Notes under the pieces: model-generated | The model's input: only the letters and a program-made list of their open reading frames with translations | Told to the model about the DNA's origin: nothing | Databases searched by the model: none | Source of the DNA: Halopseudomonas salina | GTDB taxonomy: Bacteria; Pseudomonadota; Gammaproteobacteria; Pseudomonadales; Pseudomonadaceae | Length of the DNA stretch: 64,000 nucleotides | Direction: 5' to 3' | Assembly: GCF_008641105.1 (NCBI RefSeq) | Contig: NZ_VTTI01000009.1 | Coordinates: 118,086-182,085 of the forward strand | Shown: positions 19,435 through 28,574 of the stretch, in pieces | Layout: each line of letters opens with the position of its first letter | Numbering within the stretch: position 1 is the stretch's first letter | Made by a program: the position numbers and the translations under genes

Positions 19435-21663
19435 ATGGCAGTCAAACGCCAAGTGATAGTTGGAGTTGCCTCATTGGCCGCTCTATATGTGGGTGTTAGT
19501 AATGCGCTGGGTCTTGGGGAAATGCGGCTGGATTCTTCATTGAATCAACCCTTGAGTGCCACGATTCAGTTGCAGGATGCGCAGGGTCTTTCTGCCTCCG
19601 ATATCATCGTTTCACTGGCCGCACCTGATGCTTTCGACAGGGCTGGCATCGACAGACCGTTTTTTCTGACCGATCTGCGTTTCGTGCCCGTCGTCGAGAA
19701 CAACCGGTTGCTTATCCGCGTTGAATCCACGCGGCCGGTGCGCGAGCCCTACCTGAACTTTCTGGTAGAACTGCGTCGCCCCGGCGGTCGGATGCTTCGA
19801 GAGTACACTGTGCTGCTCGACCCACCCTTGTATGACCCTCAGGCAGCCAGCATCGCTGCCCCTGTTGCACCGCGAACCCAGCCACCTGTCGTCAGTGCAC
19901 CTGCTCCCGCGAGTGCTCCTGTGGCACGCCAGGCTGATCAGGCGGTAGCTCAGCCAGCCAGTCAGCCAGCCAGTACGGCACTTCAGTCGCTACCTGACCT
20001 GCAACCGCAATCGGGAGCCCGGCAATATACAACCGTCGCCGGGGACAGTTTGTGGGATATCGCGGTCAATCAGCGCCCTGATAGCTCGGTCCCAATCCGG
20101 GTAAGTATGTCGGCCATCCACGCTCTCAATCCTGAAGCCTTCATCGGTGGCGATATTGACAAGCTGCGTCAGGGACACACCCTGATCATGCCGACTACAG
20201 AGCAGCTTGTGACTGCAGGTGCACCCCAGGAGTTGCTTGCCGGCCGGGATGCGACGCAGGAATCTGTTGCAGAAGCACCAGCCGCACCCTCTGCCGTTGA
20301 AGAGCCTGTAGCACCGGTTGCACGTCCTGAAGAGGATGCGAGCGAGTTGGCTGAAGTGCTACCAGCCGAGGAGGCAGAGCCAGCTACAGACCCCGTGGCA
20401 GATGCCTCTGAAGTGGCTCCCTCTGCTGAGACTCAATCTGATGCAGCGGTCATTGCAGATACGCTACCTGCTGAAGATTCCGATAGCGCAGAAGTGCGCC
20501 TGCGAATCGAGGAGACTACCCTTGAGGCAGTTGATGCAGACTCCGCCGCTCTATTGGGTAGATTGAACGCGCTGGAAAGCCGATTCAACGTTTTGCTCAG
20601 CGAGCTTGACGCTCGAGATGCACAGATTGCCAGCCTGCAGGCAGAGCTGGAAGTGTTGCGCGCAGCCAAGGCAGCGGAAGCTGAAATGGATGGCGATCTT
20701 GCCGGCACGGCAGGGGCGGGATCTATCGGTTCCGGTGACGCTGGCTCTGGGCCTTCCGCCGCAGGTGGCAGTGATGATCCGACCGCGGGCGCAGTAGCCG
20801 CCAATGTATTGCCGGGTGAAGAGCCCGAGGCAACCGCGAGCTCTACTTCCTGGCTCAGTTGGTTGACTCTGCCTCTGGTTTTCATTGCTTTCCTGCTGGG
20901 CTGGCTACTATCACGTCGTCGTCATCAGGAAGAGGAGCCAGCTGAAGTCGCCCGGCCAGTGGTAAATGAGCCCCATGGCGGCTTTTCCTCGAACATCACT
21001 ACTGTGCCTGCCATGGTTGCCCGGCCCGTCGCACAGCCGGCTGCCAAGCCGGTAGTGGATCCCCTGGATGGCGTAGAGCTCTATGTTACCTATGGCCGAT
21101 TCGCTGAAGCGCGCACCATGCTCGACAAGGCAATTGACGAAGAGCCCGAGCGCCTGGATTTGCGCTATAAGCAGTTGCGCGTTCTGGCCGAGCTGGGTGA
21201 TGGCGCTGCCTTTGCCGAACAGGAAGAGGAAGTGACTGAGCTAGGTGGCGAAGTCGAGCGTATTGACCAGATCAAGGCGCGGTTCCCGCTCATGTTCAAC
21301 GACAGGGGTGATGTGGTCGAGCAAGTCGATAGTCTCGAACCGTTGTTGGGTGAGGACGAGGAAGAAAATGCAGCATTCCGCACTGGCATCGATGAAGAGC
21401 ATGACGAATCGAATACCAGTCAACTGAATCTGAATGACTTCACTCTGGACCCTGACTGGGATCTGATTGACGGTCTGAGTCCCGAGCCCATGCGCAAGAG
21501 CAGTAATCGTGAGGCAGTCAACGATACTGACAGAACCATTTCGGAAGAAGAGTTCGAAAGCAGCCTGCACAAGTTTCCCCAAGTAGAGGAGCTTGATGCT
21601 GATCAGGACAAGCACTTCAGTTCTACAGACGCCGAACACGACAAGCCGGCAGACAAGAAGTAA
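19435..21663 (+). CDS. FimV-like LysM membrane protein lacking the terminal FimV motif
   Basis: The 742-residue protein has a signal peptide (about 1-25), the FimV N-terminal domain (LGEMRLDSSLNQPLSATIQL), a LysM peptidoglycan-binding domain (about 197-262, GDSLWDIAVN), a long Ala/Glu-rich stretch, a coiled coil (about 365-415), one membrane segment (about 472-492, LVFIAFLLGWLLSRRR) and a cytoplasmic acidic tail with one TPR-like repeat (VTYGRFAEARTMLDKAIDEEP). FimV organises polar complexes and type IV pili. The usual C-terminal FimV capping motif is not visible, and the locus is not the truA-trpF context where fimV normally lies, so this may be a paralogue. The start follows AGGAAAGGGT. Confidence 0.82.
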   Translation: MAVKRQVIVGVASLAALYVGVSNALGLGEMRLDSSLNQPLSATIQLQDAQGLSASDIIVSLAAPDAFDRAGIDRPFFLTDLRFVPVVENNRLLIRVESTRPVREPYLNFLVELRRPGGRMLREYTVLLDPPLYDPQAASIAAPVAPRTQPPVVSAPAPASAPVARQADQAVAQPASQPASTALQSLPDLQPQSGARQYTTVAGDSLWDIAVNQRPDSSVPIRVSMSAIHALNPEAFIGGDIDKLRQGHTLIMPTTEQLVTAGAPQELLAGRDATQESVAEAPAAPSAVEEPVAPVARPEEDASELAEVLPAEEAEPATDPVADASEVAPSAETQSDAAVIADTLPAEDSDSAEVRLRIEETTLEAVDADSAALLGRLNALESRFNVLLSELDARDAQIASLQAELEVLRAAKAAEAEMDGDLAGTAGAGSIGSGDAGSGPSAAGGSDDPTAGAVAANVLPGEEPEATASSTSWLSWLTLPLVFIAFLLGWLLSRRRHQEEEPAEVARPVVNEPHGGFSSNITTVPAMVARPVAQPAAKPVVDPLDGVELYVTYGRFAEARTMLDKAIDEEPERLDLRYKQLRVLAELGDGAAFAEQEEEVTELGGEVERIDQIKARFPLMFNDRGDVVEQVDSLEPLLGEDEEENAAFRTGIDEEHDESNTSQLNLNDFTLDPDWDLIDGLSPEPMRKSSNREAVNDTDRTISEEEFESSLHKFPQVEELDADQDKHFSSTDAEHDKPADKK

Positions 21664-21693
21664 TAGCTGATTTCTGGCTGTCTAGGTAAAAAG

Positions 21694-21726
21694 GACTCGA
21701 TGGCAAACCATCGAGTCTTTTTTTTG
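21694..21726. terminator. Strong intrinsic terminator, probably bidirectional
   Basis: GACTCGATGG pairs with CCATCGAGTC around a CAAA loop and is followed by eight or more T; the other strand also has a short T-run (AAAAAG on the plus strand). It ends the FimV-like gene and touches the stop of the converging Lon-type gene. Confidence 0.93.
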
Positions 21727-21727
21727 C

Positions 21728-24136
21728 TTATGCAAACAGCCTGTTGGCTACGTCGCGGAAGTGGCTGGCGAAATGTATCTGCATACCTTCCTTCAGGTAA
21801 TCAGGTAGCTCCTCATATTCGCCCCTGTTGTCTTCAGGAAGTATCAGTTCATGAATGGACTGACGCCGCGCGGCAATGACCTTTTCGCGAATACCTCCCA
21901 CGGGCAGCACCTGTCCGGTCAGCGTTAGCTCCCCAGTCATGGCCATTGACCTGCGGGGTGACTGGTTGCGTGCCAGGGAAAGTAGAGCGCTAGCCAGGGT
22001 GACTCCCGCGCTCGGGCCGTCCTTGGGTGTGGCGCCCTCGGGTACATGCAGGTGAACAAAGGCCTTGTCGAAGAACTCTGGGTCGGCCTTATAGCTTTTC
22101 AGGTTGGCGCAAATATAGCTGTACGCTATCTCTGCCGATTCGCGCATCACCTCACCCAGTTTGCCAGTGAGTTTGTAACCACGGTTCAGGGTGTGAATGC
22201 GGGTGGCTTCTACCGGCAAGGTTGCTCCGCCCATCGACGTCCATGCCAGGCCGGTAACGATCCCCACACCCTTGAGGGTCCTCTCTTTACGAAAAGGCGC
22301 AGAGCCGAGCAGTTGTGAGAGATCCTCGGGCTTGATGCTGATTTTTTGTTCCCGGTCTTCTAGGAGCCGCATCACTGATTTGCGTACGACCTTGGCCAAC
22401 TGTTTATCGAGATTGCGCACGCCAGCTTCTCTGGCATAGCCCTCTATCAGGGTACGAAGAGCCTTGTCGGTGATGCGCAACTGACTTTTCCGCACGCCAG
22501 CGCGCTCCAGCTGTCGAGGCCATAGATGGTTTTTCGCAATGGCCAGCTTTTCCTCGCTGATATAACCCGACAGCCTTATGACATCCATGCGGTCAAGCAA
22601 CGGGCCGGGAATACTGTCGAGAACGTTGGCAGTGCAGACGAACAGCACCTTGGACAGATCCAGACGCAGGTCCAGATAATGATCCAGAAATTGACTGTTC
22701 TGCTCGGGGTCAAGGGTTTCCAGTAACGCCGAGGCAGGGTCACCCTGATGACTGGATCCCAGTTTGTCGATTTCGTCCAGCATTATTACCGGGTTCATTA
22801 CCCCGACATCCTTGAGCGCCTGCACAAATTTACCCGGCATCGCCCCGATATAGGTGCGACGATGCCCCTTGATCTCTGCCTCATCACGCATACCGCCAAC
22901 ACTGAAACGATAAAAGGGACGACCGAGGCTTTCGGCAATGGAGTGACCGATGCTTGTCTTGCCCACGCCCGGGGGTCCCACCAGAAGCATGATCGAGCCT
23001 GAAACGGTTCCCTTGAATGCACCCAGGCCAATAAACTCAAGAATGCGTTCCTTCACATCCTTCAATCCGTCATGGTCGCGATCAAGGATTTTCCGAGCGT
23101 GTGCAATGTCCAGATTGTCGGCATGGGTGATGCCCCAGGGTATCGAGGTAGCCCAATCCAGATAATTGCGCGTCACCGCGTACTCAGGCGAACCGGTTTC
23201 CAGCACTGATAACTTGTTGAGTTCTTCTTCAAGTTTCTTTTCCGTGGCATCTGGGAGAATCTTGTCATTCAGGCGTTCGCGAAACTGCTCGATATCCGCT
23301 GTGCGGTCGTCCTTGGACAGACCCAGTTCCTTCTGAATGATCTTGAGTTGCTCCTTGAGAAAGAACTTGCGCTGGCTATCGCTGATGGTGCGATTGACCT
23401 CCGCGCTGATCTCTCCCTGCAGCCGGGCAACATCAATTTCTTTCTTGAGCAACACCAGCACCTTTTCCATCCGCCGCAGAACCGGAATGGTTTCCAGAAT
23501 ATCCTGCAATTCGCTCCCCTTGGCGGAAGTCAGTGTGGCGGCAAAGTCGGACAGTGGCGAAGGCTGGTTTGGGCTGAAGCGGTTTAGATAGTTCTTCAAC
23601 TCCTCGCTGTAAAGGGGGTTGAGCGGTAGCAGCTCCTTGATTGCATTAATCAGCGCCATGGCATAGGCGCGGACTTCATCACGCTCGTCAGTGGGTGCCT
23701 TGGGATACTCAACTTCTACCAGATAAGGCGGTTTACGGCTCAACCACTGGGTGATCCGCACTCGGGTGAGGCCCTGTGCAATAAACTGGATCTTGCCGTC
23801 TTCCTTTACAGCATGATGTATCTTTACAGCGCACCCGGTCTCCGGGAGATGGCCGAAGTCGAGCTTGCCGTCTGCCGCCAGCGGGCCATCGACGAAGAAC
23901 AGGGACAATGCGTGGTGGGGGGTGCCTGAGACCCGTTCGATGGTTTCGGCCCAGGGTGCTTCATCCATGACCACCGGCATGACCTGGGCGGGAAAGAAGG
24001 GGCGGTTGCTGACGGGCAGAAGGTACAACCTGTCAGGCAGGCGCTGGTCCGGTATCGCCAGTCCCGTGCCAGCGTTTTCGCCACCGGGTTCGTCCCGTTC
24101 GATGTAGTCTGAATGCGCATTGTCGTTGTCGGTCAT
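21728..24136 (-). CDS. Lon family ATP-dependent protease (AsrA-like)
   Basis: This 802-residue Lon protein has the N-terminal substrate domain (LYLLPVSNRPFFPAQVMPVV), an AAA+ domain with Walker A GPPGVGKTS (about 385-393), and the protease domain with the Ser709-Lys752 dyad in DGPSAGVTL and REKVIAARR, the same 43-residue spacing as E. coli Lon. The N-terminal sequence and the neighbours pruR-putA-putP correspond to P. aeruginosa PA0779 (AsrA), a second Lon-type protease tied to aminoglycoside and heat-shock responses, rather than the main lon beside clp/hup genes. That assignment rests on recall and context. GAGAGGCTCC precedes the ATG. Confidence 0.9.
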   Translation of the reverse strand: MTDNDNAHSDYIERDEPGGENAGTGLAIPDQRLPDRLYLLPVSNRPFFPAQVMPVVMDEAPWAETIERVSGTPHHALSLFFVDGPLAADGKLDFGHLPETGCAVKIHHAVKEDGKIQFIAQGLTRVRITQWLSRKPPYLVEVEYPKAPTDERDEVRAYAMALINAIKELLPLNPLYSEELKNYLNRFSPNQPSPLSDFAATLTSAKGSELQDILETIPVLRRMEKVLVLLKKEIDVARLQGEISAEVNRTISDSQRKFFLKEQLKIIQKELGLSKDDRTADIEQFRERLNDKILPDATEKKLEEELNKLSVLETGSPEYAVTRNYLDWATSIPWGITHADNLDIAHARKILDRDHDGLKDVKERILEFIGLGAFKGTVSGSIMLLVGPPGVGKTSIGHSIAESLGRPFYRFSVGGMRDEAEIKGHRRTYIGAMPGKFVQALKDVGVMNPVIMLDEIDKLGSSHQGDPASALLETLDPEQNSQFLDHYLDLRLDLSKVLFVCTANVLDSIPGPLLDRMDVIRLSGYISEEKLAIAKNHLWPRQLERAGVRKSQLRITDKALRTLIEGYAREAGVRNLDKQLAKVVRKSVMRLLEDREQKISIKPEDLSQLLGSAPFRKERTLKGVGIVTGLAWTSMGGATLPVEATRIHTLNRGYKLTGKLGEVMRESAEIAYSYICANLKSYKADPEFFDKAFVHLHVPEGATPKDGPSAGVTLASALLSLARNQSPRRSMAMTGELTLTGQVLPVGGIREKVIAARRQSIHELILPEDNRGEYEELPDYLKEGMQIHFASHFRDVANRLFA

Positions 24137-24283
24137 GGAGCCTCTCTGTTTGCTGCAATTGGGGTACGCCGCCTATAGACAAGAAATGGAGTCGAAGGGT
24201 TTGTATTTCAATGGTTGCCACATGGCTTGTGGCGGCCTCGGGCAGGGACTACTATAAAAAACCGTATCTACTGGCCAGTTAGC

Positions 24284-25054
24284 ATGATTCGTACCCGGGT
24301 TCTCGACCTTCCCACACAGTGCTCGACCCACGCCCATGCCCAGCACCAATTGATCGTGGGACTCAATGGTTGCGCGGATTTCGAGGTGATGGGGCAGGGT
24401 GGTGCGGTCAGTCGCCTACATGCCTGTCTGGTGCCGGGGCATGAAGCCCATGCTTTCTCTGGTAGAGGCAGCAACCATATGTTGATCCTCGATCTGCCTA
24501 CGGACGGCTCCTCTGCAATGGGATTCACCGACGATGGACTGTCACGCCTGTTTGAAAAGCCTCGCTTTATTCGTCTGGACCAGCGCGTACAAGGACTTCT
24601 GGACTTCGCAGCCCACGAACTGACGCGCCCAAGCCGCCTTGAAGGGCCTTTGAATTGGCACCTTGGGGGTGTCTTGCTGCATACCTTGCATGATCGACTG
24701 TTCTCGCTACCAGCGCAGGTCCGGCAGCCCCACAGCCTGGATCTGTCACGGCTCGATGCCTATATCCGTCAACGCCTGGACCAGCCGGTCAGTGTTGCCG
24801 AGATGGCGGCCCAGGTACATATAAGCCCAAGCCACTTCCATACACTGTTCAGAAAGCGGGCAGGGCAGTCACCACACCAGTACCTGCTGGGCGCGCGGGT
24901 CGAAGAAGCGGTTCGCTTGATCTGTCACAGCGCCCTGCCGCTCTCTGAGGTAGCCAGTCGTTGTGGGTTTTCCAGTCAGAGCGCTCTTACCCATGCCGTG
25001 CGCCAGCGCTGTGGACTGACGCCGGGCAAACTTCGTGTGAATGGCGGCTATTGA
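24284..25054 (+). CDS. pruR: AraC family regulator of proline utilisation
   Basis: The 256-residue protein has an N-terminal cupin-like sensing region (HAHAQHQLIVGLNGCADFEV) and a C-terminal AraC double helix-turn-helix (VSVAEMAAQVHISPSHFHTL; LSEVASRCGFSSQSALTHAV). Its position between a Lon-type protease gene and putA matches P. aeruginosa pruR, which activates putAP in response to proline. The frame extends upstream to 24215, but ATG 24284 gives the usual family start. The ribosome-binding site is weak. The role is inferred from synteny and domain. Confidence 0.85.
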   Translation: MIRTRVLDLPTQCSTHAHAQHQLIVGLNGCADFEVMGQGGAVSRLHACLVPGHEAHAFSGRGSNHMLILDLPTDGSSAMGFTDDGLSRLFEKPRFIRLDQRVQGLLDFAAHELTRPSRLEGPLNWHLGGVLLHTLHDRLFSLPAQVRQPHSLDLSRLDAYIRQRLDQPVSVAEMAAQVHISPSHFHTLFRKRAGQSPHQYLLGARVEEAVRLICHSALPLSEVASRCGFSSQSALTHAVRQRCGLTPGKLRVNGGY

Positions 25055-25080
25055 AGCTTCGATACCCTGTGTTTCGGAGT

Positions 25081-25134
25081 TTTTTGCAACAAAATCCCAG
25101 GTTTTTGCAAGATTCGGCCAGAGCCGCCTTCTAA
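25081..25134 (+). promoter_or_regulatory. Candidate PruR operator and putA promoter
   Basis: Two exact copies of TTTTTGCAA start at 25081 and 25102, 21 bp apart, which is two helical turns and the spacing AraC-type activators use for direct-repeat half-sites. The second copy contains TTGCAA (25105-25110), which could be the -35 of a promoter with TTCTAA at 25129-25134 (18-bp spacer). A regulator bound so close to the -35 would fit activation. Binding by PruR is inferred. Confidence 0.5.
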
Positions 25135-25306
25135 AGTGGCCTGAAGGCGTGTGTGTTTGTCCGCTGGCTGGGACAAGTCGCATGAAAACAACAAGCAAGT
25201 TCGTCCGCAAGCCATCTATGGGCTAGGGTTATGAGAGGAAGCATTTCTCATCCCGAACGCGTTGGTTCTCAGCGAGAGCAGTCGGGCGGAAAAGGAGCAG
25301 AACAGT

Positions 25307-28300
25307 ATGTTCAAGGCTAGTGAGTCCCTACAGGGCACATTTCTCGATAGTAATCCTGATGAGTTTCTCAAGATCCTCAGCGAAAACTATGCAGTCGACG
25401 AAGCGGACTATCTGACCGAGCTGGAGAAGCTGGCCGAGCCCGATGATCTGGCTGCGCTCTCGCAACGGGCGACAAAGCTGATTCAGGACGTTCGCAAGCG
25501 CGATAACGCCAGCGACAGCATTGACGCTTTGCTTCAGCAATACAGTCTCGATACTCAGGAAGGCATCATGCTCATGTGCCTTGCCGAGGCCTTGTTGCGC
25601 GTGCCCGATGATGACACAGCCGATGCGCTGATTCGGGACAAGCTCAATGCCGCCCAGTGGGACAAACACGTTGGTCAGAGCGAGAGTGCCCTGGTTAACG
25701 CCGCCGCCTGGGGCTTGGTCATGACGGGCAAGGTCGTCAATCTTGACAAGCGTCAGGACGGCACACCCGGAACCGTCCTGGGCCGTCTGATCAAACGCAG
25801 CGGTGAGCCGGTCATTCGTAATGCGATGCTTCAGGCAATGCGCATCATGGGCAAGCAGTTCGTCCTGGGGCGTAACATCAAGGAAGCACTGAAGAATGCC
25901 AAAGAGCAACGCGATCGTGGGTATACCTACTCTTTCGATATGCTTGGTGAGGCCGCGCTGACTCGCGCTGACGCCGCCAAGTACCTGGCTGACTACAGCA
26001 GCGCGATCGCCGCATTGGCCGAAGACAAGTACAAGGGAAAGAGCCCCAAGCCCACAATCTCGATCAAACTGTCTGCTCTGCATCCTCACTACGAAAGCGC
26101 CCGTGAACAGCAGGTGCTCGAGGAGTTGAGTGAAACTGTGCTCGGATTGGTGCGTCAGGCGCGGGCTGGGGGAGTGGGCATTACCATTGATGCGGAAGAG
26201 GCGGATCGTCTCGAGCTGTCCCTGAAACTGTTTAAACGCATCTATAACCATACCGACTCCAAGGGCTGGGGTGATTTCGGTATTGTCGTACAGGCCTATA
26301 GCAAGCGCGCCCTACCGGTGCTCTGCTGGCTTACTTTGCTGGCAAAAAAGCAAGGCGATCTGATTCCGGTGCGATTGGTAAAGGGCGCCTACTGGGATAC
26401 CGAAATCAAATTGTGTCAGCAGGCCGGTCTGGAGGGATATCCCGTCTTTACCCGCAAGGAAGGTACGGATGTGTCTTATCTCGCCTGCGCACGCTATCTG
26501 CTCAGCGAACAGACCGAAGGCCTGATCTATTCGCAGTTCGCTACCCACAACGCCCATACCGTCACCTGCATTCTTTCCATGGCGGGTGATCGCCGGTTCG
26601 AGTTCCAGCGCCTGCATGGCATGGGTGACGCGCTTTACGATACGGTGTTGGAGCAAAACAGCTGCGCAGTACGTATTTACGCCCCTGTGGGCGCGCACAA
26701 GGATTTGTTGCCTTACCTGGTACGCCGTCTATTGGAAAATGGTGCGAACTCATCCTTCGTGCACAAGCTGGTCGACAAGAAAGTACCCATTGAATCCTTG
26801 ATTGAACACCCGCTGACCAGCCTGCGGCGTCACGCCTCGAAAGCCAACAATCGTATTCCGATGCCGGTCGATATCTATGGCAGCGAGCGACGCAATTCAC
26901 GGGGTATCAATCTGAATATCCTCTCGCACTGGCTACCACTCAAGGCAGAACTGGACAAGCACATGGACGCGCGCTGGACCGGCGCCCCGCTGGTCGAAGG
27001 CAAGCGTCTTTCCGGTGATGCGCGAGCCGTGATGTGCCCCTACGAGCTTTCCCATCAGGTGGGTGAAGTCATATGGGCCACGGCCGAGCAGACCCACAAC
27101 GCCATTGACAGTCTGGCGGCAGCGTTCCCTGCCTGGAACGCCACGCCGGTAGACACGCGTGCCGCAATACTCGAACGTACGGCTGATCTGCTGGAAAAGC
27201 ACATGCCGGAGTTGATGGCGATCTGTACTCGTGAGGCGGGCAAGAGCCTGCAGGACGGTATTGATGAAGTGCGCGAAGCCGTAGACTTCTGCCGCTATTA
27301 CGCAGTGCAGGCCCGCCAGCGTTTTGCGCTCATCACTCTTCCCGGACCGACCGGGGAGAGCAACGAGTTGTATTTACAGGGTCGTGGGGTTTTTGCCTGC
27401 ATCAGTCCGTGGAACTTTCCCCTCGCCATTTTTCTCGGCCAGGTATCGGCAGCCCTGGTGACCGGCAACACCGTAGTTGCCAAGCCTGCAGAGCAGACCA
27501 GTCTGCTGGCGGTGCGCTGTGTCGAATTGATGTACGAAGCTGGTCTGCCCGGCAATGTACTGGCTCTGTTACCGGGTGATGGCAAGCAGGTCGGCAGTGT
27601 CATCACTTCCGACCCCCGCATTACCGGTGTTGCGTTTACCGGCTCCACTCAGACTGCGCACGTAATCAACCGTGCCCTGGCCGCCCGTGACAGTGCCATC
27701 GCGCCCATGGTTGCCGAAACCGGTGGCCAGAACGCCATGTTGGTCGATTCCACCGCGTTGCCCGAGCAGGTGGTCAAGGACGTGGTGCATTCAGCCTTTA
27801 CGAGTGCGGGCCAGCGTTGCTCGGCACTGCGTGTGCTGTTCATTCAGGAAGATATCGCACCGCGGGTCATGGAGTTGCTCAAAGGCGCCATGGCCGAGCT
27901 GCATGTGGGTAACCCGTTCGAGCGTTCGACCGATGTGGGGCCGGTTATTGATGAGGATGCACGCGGAAATCTGCTCAAGCATATCGAGACCCTGAAGGCC
28001 CAGGATCGACTGATTGGCGAGACGCCCCTGCCAGCTAGCCTGAATGGTCATTTTGTAACCCCAACGGCTTTCCGGTTGGACAGTATCAGTCAACTGGACA
28101 AGGAGCACTTCGGGCCAGTGCTGCACGTGGTCACCTGGCGCAATAACACGCTGGACAAGATGATTGACGAGATTAATGCTACCGGCTTCGGACTGACCCT
28201 GGGTATTCACAGCCGAAACGAAGATACGGCGCTGCATATCGATCGTCGGGTACGCATTGGCAACGTCTACATCAATCGCAACCAGATCGGTGCCGTTGTT

Positions 28301-28462
28301 GGCGTGCAACCCTTTGGCGGAATGGGATTGTCCGGCACGGGTCCGAAAGCCGGAGGGCCGCATTATTTGCTACGCTTTGTCACTGAACGTACGCGCACCA
28401 TCAACACGACGGCCGTTGGCGGTAACGCCAGCCTGCTGTCGCTGGGCGATGGTGAGCCATGA
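25307..28462 (+). CDS. putA: Bifunctional proline dehydrogenase / P5C dehydrogenase
   Basis: PutA oxidises proline to glutamate in two steps, using FAD and then NAD+. In this 1051-residue protein the proline dehydrogenase barrel covers about residues 150-450 (ITIDAEEADRLELS, RLVKGAYWDTEIK, TQFATHNAHTV-like region). The aldehyde dehydrogenase domain follows (about 530-1010) with catalytic Cys838 in AGQRCSALR. No ribbon-helix-helix DNA-binding domain precedes the barrel, unlike 1300-residue trifunctional PutA, so it cannot repress its own gene in that way. AAGGAG stands shortly before ATG 25307; an upstream in-frame start is less likely. Confidence 0.96.
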   Translation: MFKASESLQGTFLDSNPDEFLKILSENYAVDEADYLTELEKLAEPDDLAALSQRATKLIQDVRKRDNASDSIDALLQQYSLDTQEGIMLMCLAEALLRVPDDDTADALIRDKLNAAQWDKHVGQSESALVNAAAWGLVMTGKVVNLDKRQDGTPGTVLGRLIKRSGEPVIRNAMLQAMRIMGKQFVLGRNIKEALKNAKEQRDRGYTYSFDMLGEAALTRADAAKYLADYSSAIAALAEDKYKGKSPKPTISIKLSALHPHYESAREQQVLEELSETVLGLVRQARAGGVGITIDAEEADRLELSLKLFKRIYNHTDSKGWGDFGIVVQAYSKRALPVLCWLTLLAKKQGDLIPVRLVKGAYWDTEIKLCQQAGLEGYPVFTRKEGTDVSYLACARYLLSEQTEGLIYSQFATHNAHTVTCILSMAGDRRFEFQRLHGMGDALYDTVLEQNSCAVRIYAPVGAHKDLLPYLVRRLLENGANSSFVHKLVDKKVPIESLIEHPLTSLRRHASKANNRIPMPVDIYGSERRNSRGINLNILSHWLPLKAELDKHMDARWTGAPLVEGKRLSGDARAVMCPYELSHQVGEVIWATAEQTHNAIDSLAAAFPAWNATPVDTRAAILERTADLLEKHMPELMAICTREAGKSLQDGIDEVREAVDFCRYYAVQARQRFALITLPGPTGESNELYLQGRGVFACISPWNFPLAIFLGQVSAALVTGNTVVAKPAEQTSLLAVRCVELMYEAGLPGNVLALLPGDGKQVGSVITSDPRITGVAFTGSTQTAHVINRALAARDSAIAPMVAETGGQNAMLVDSTALPEQVVKDVVHSAFTSAGQRCSALRVLFIQEDIAPRVMELLKGAMAELHVGNPFERSTDVGPVIDEDARGNLLKHIETLKAQDRLIGETPLPASLNGHFVTPTAFRLDSISQLDKEHFGPVLHVVTWRNNTLDKMIDEINATGFGLTLGIHSRNEDTALHIDRRVRIGNVYINRNQIGAVVGVQPFGGMGLSGTGPKAGGPHYLLRFVTERTRTINTTAVGGNASLLSLGDGEP

Positions 28463-28574
28463 GCAGCAACGCGTCAGTCTAGGGCTGACGCCGTGGAACA
28501 GAGGGAATTGATCAGTACTTCCCCATACCAATAACAGGACAGGGACCGTCCGACTATAAAAGAGAGAAGAACCC

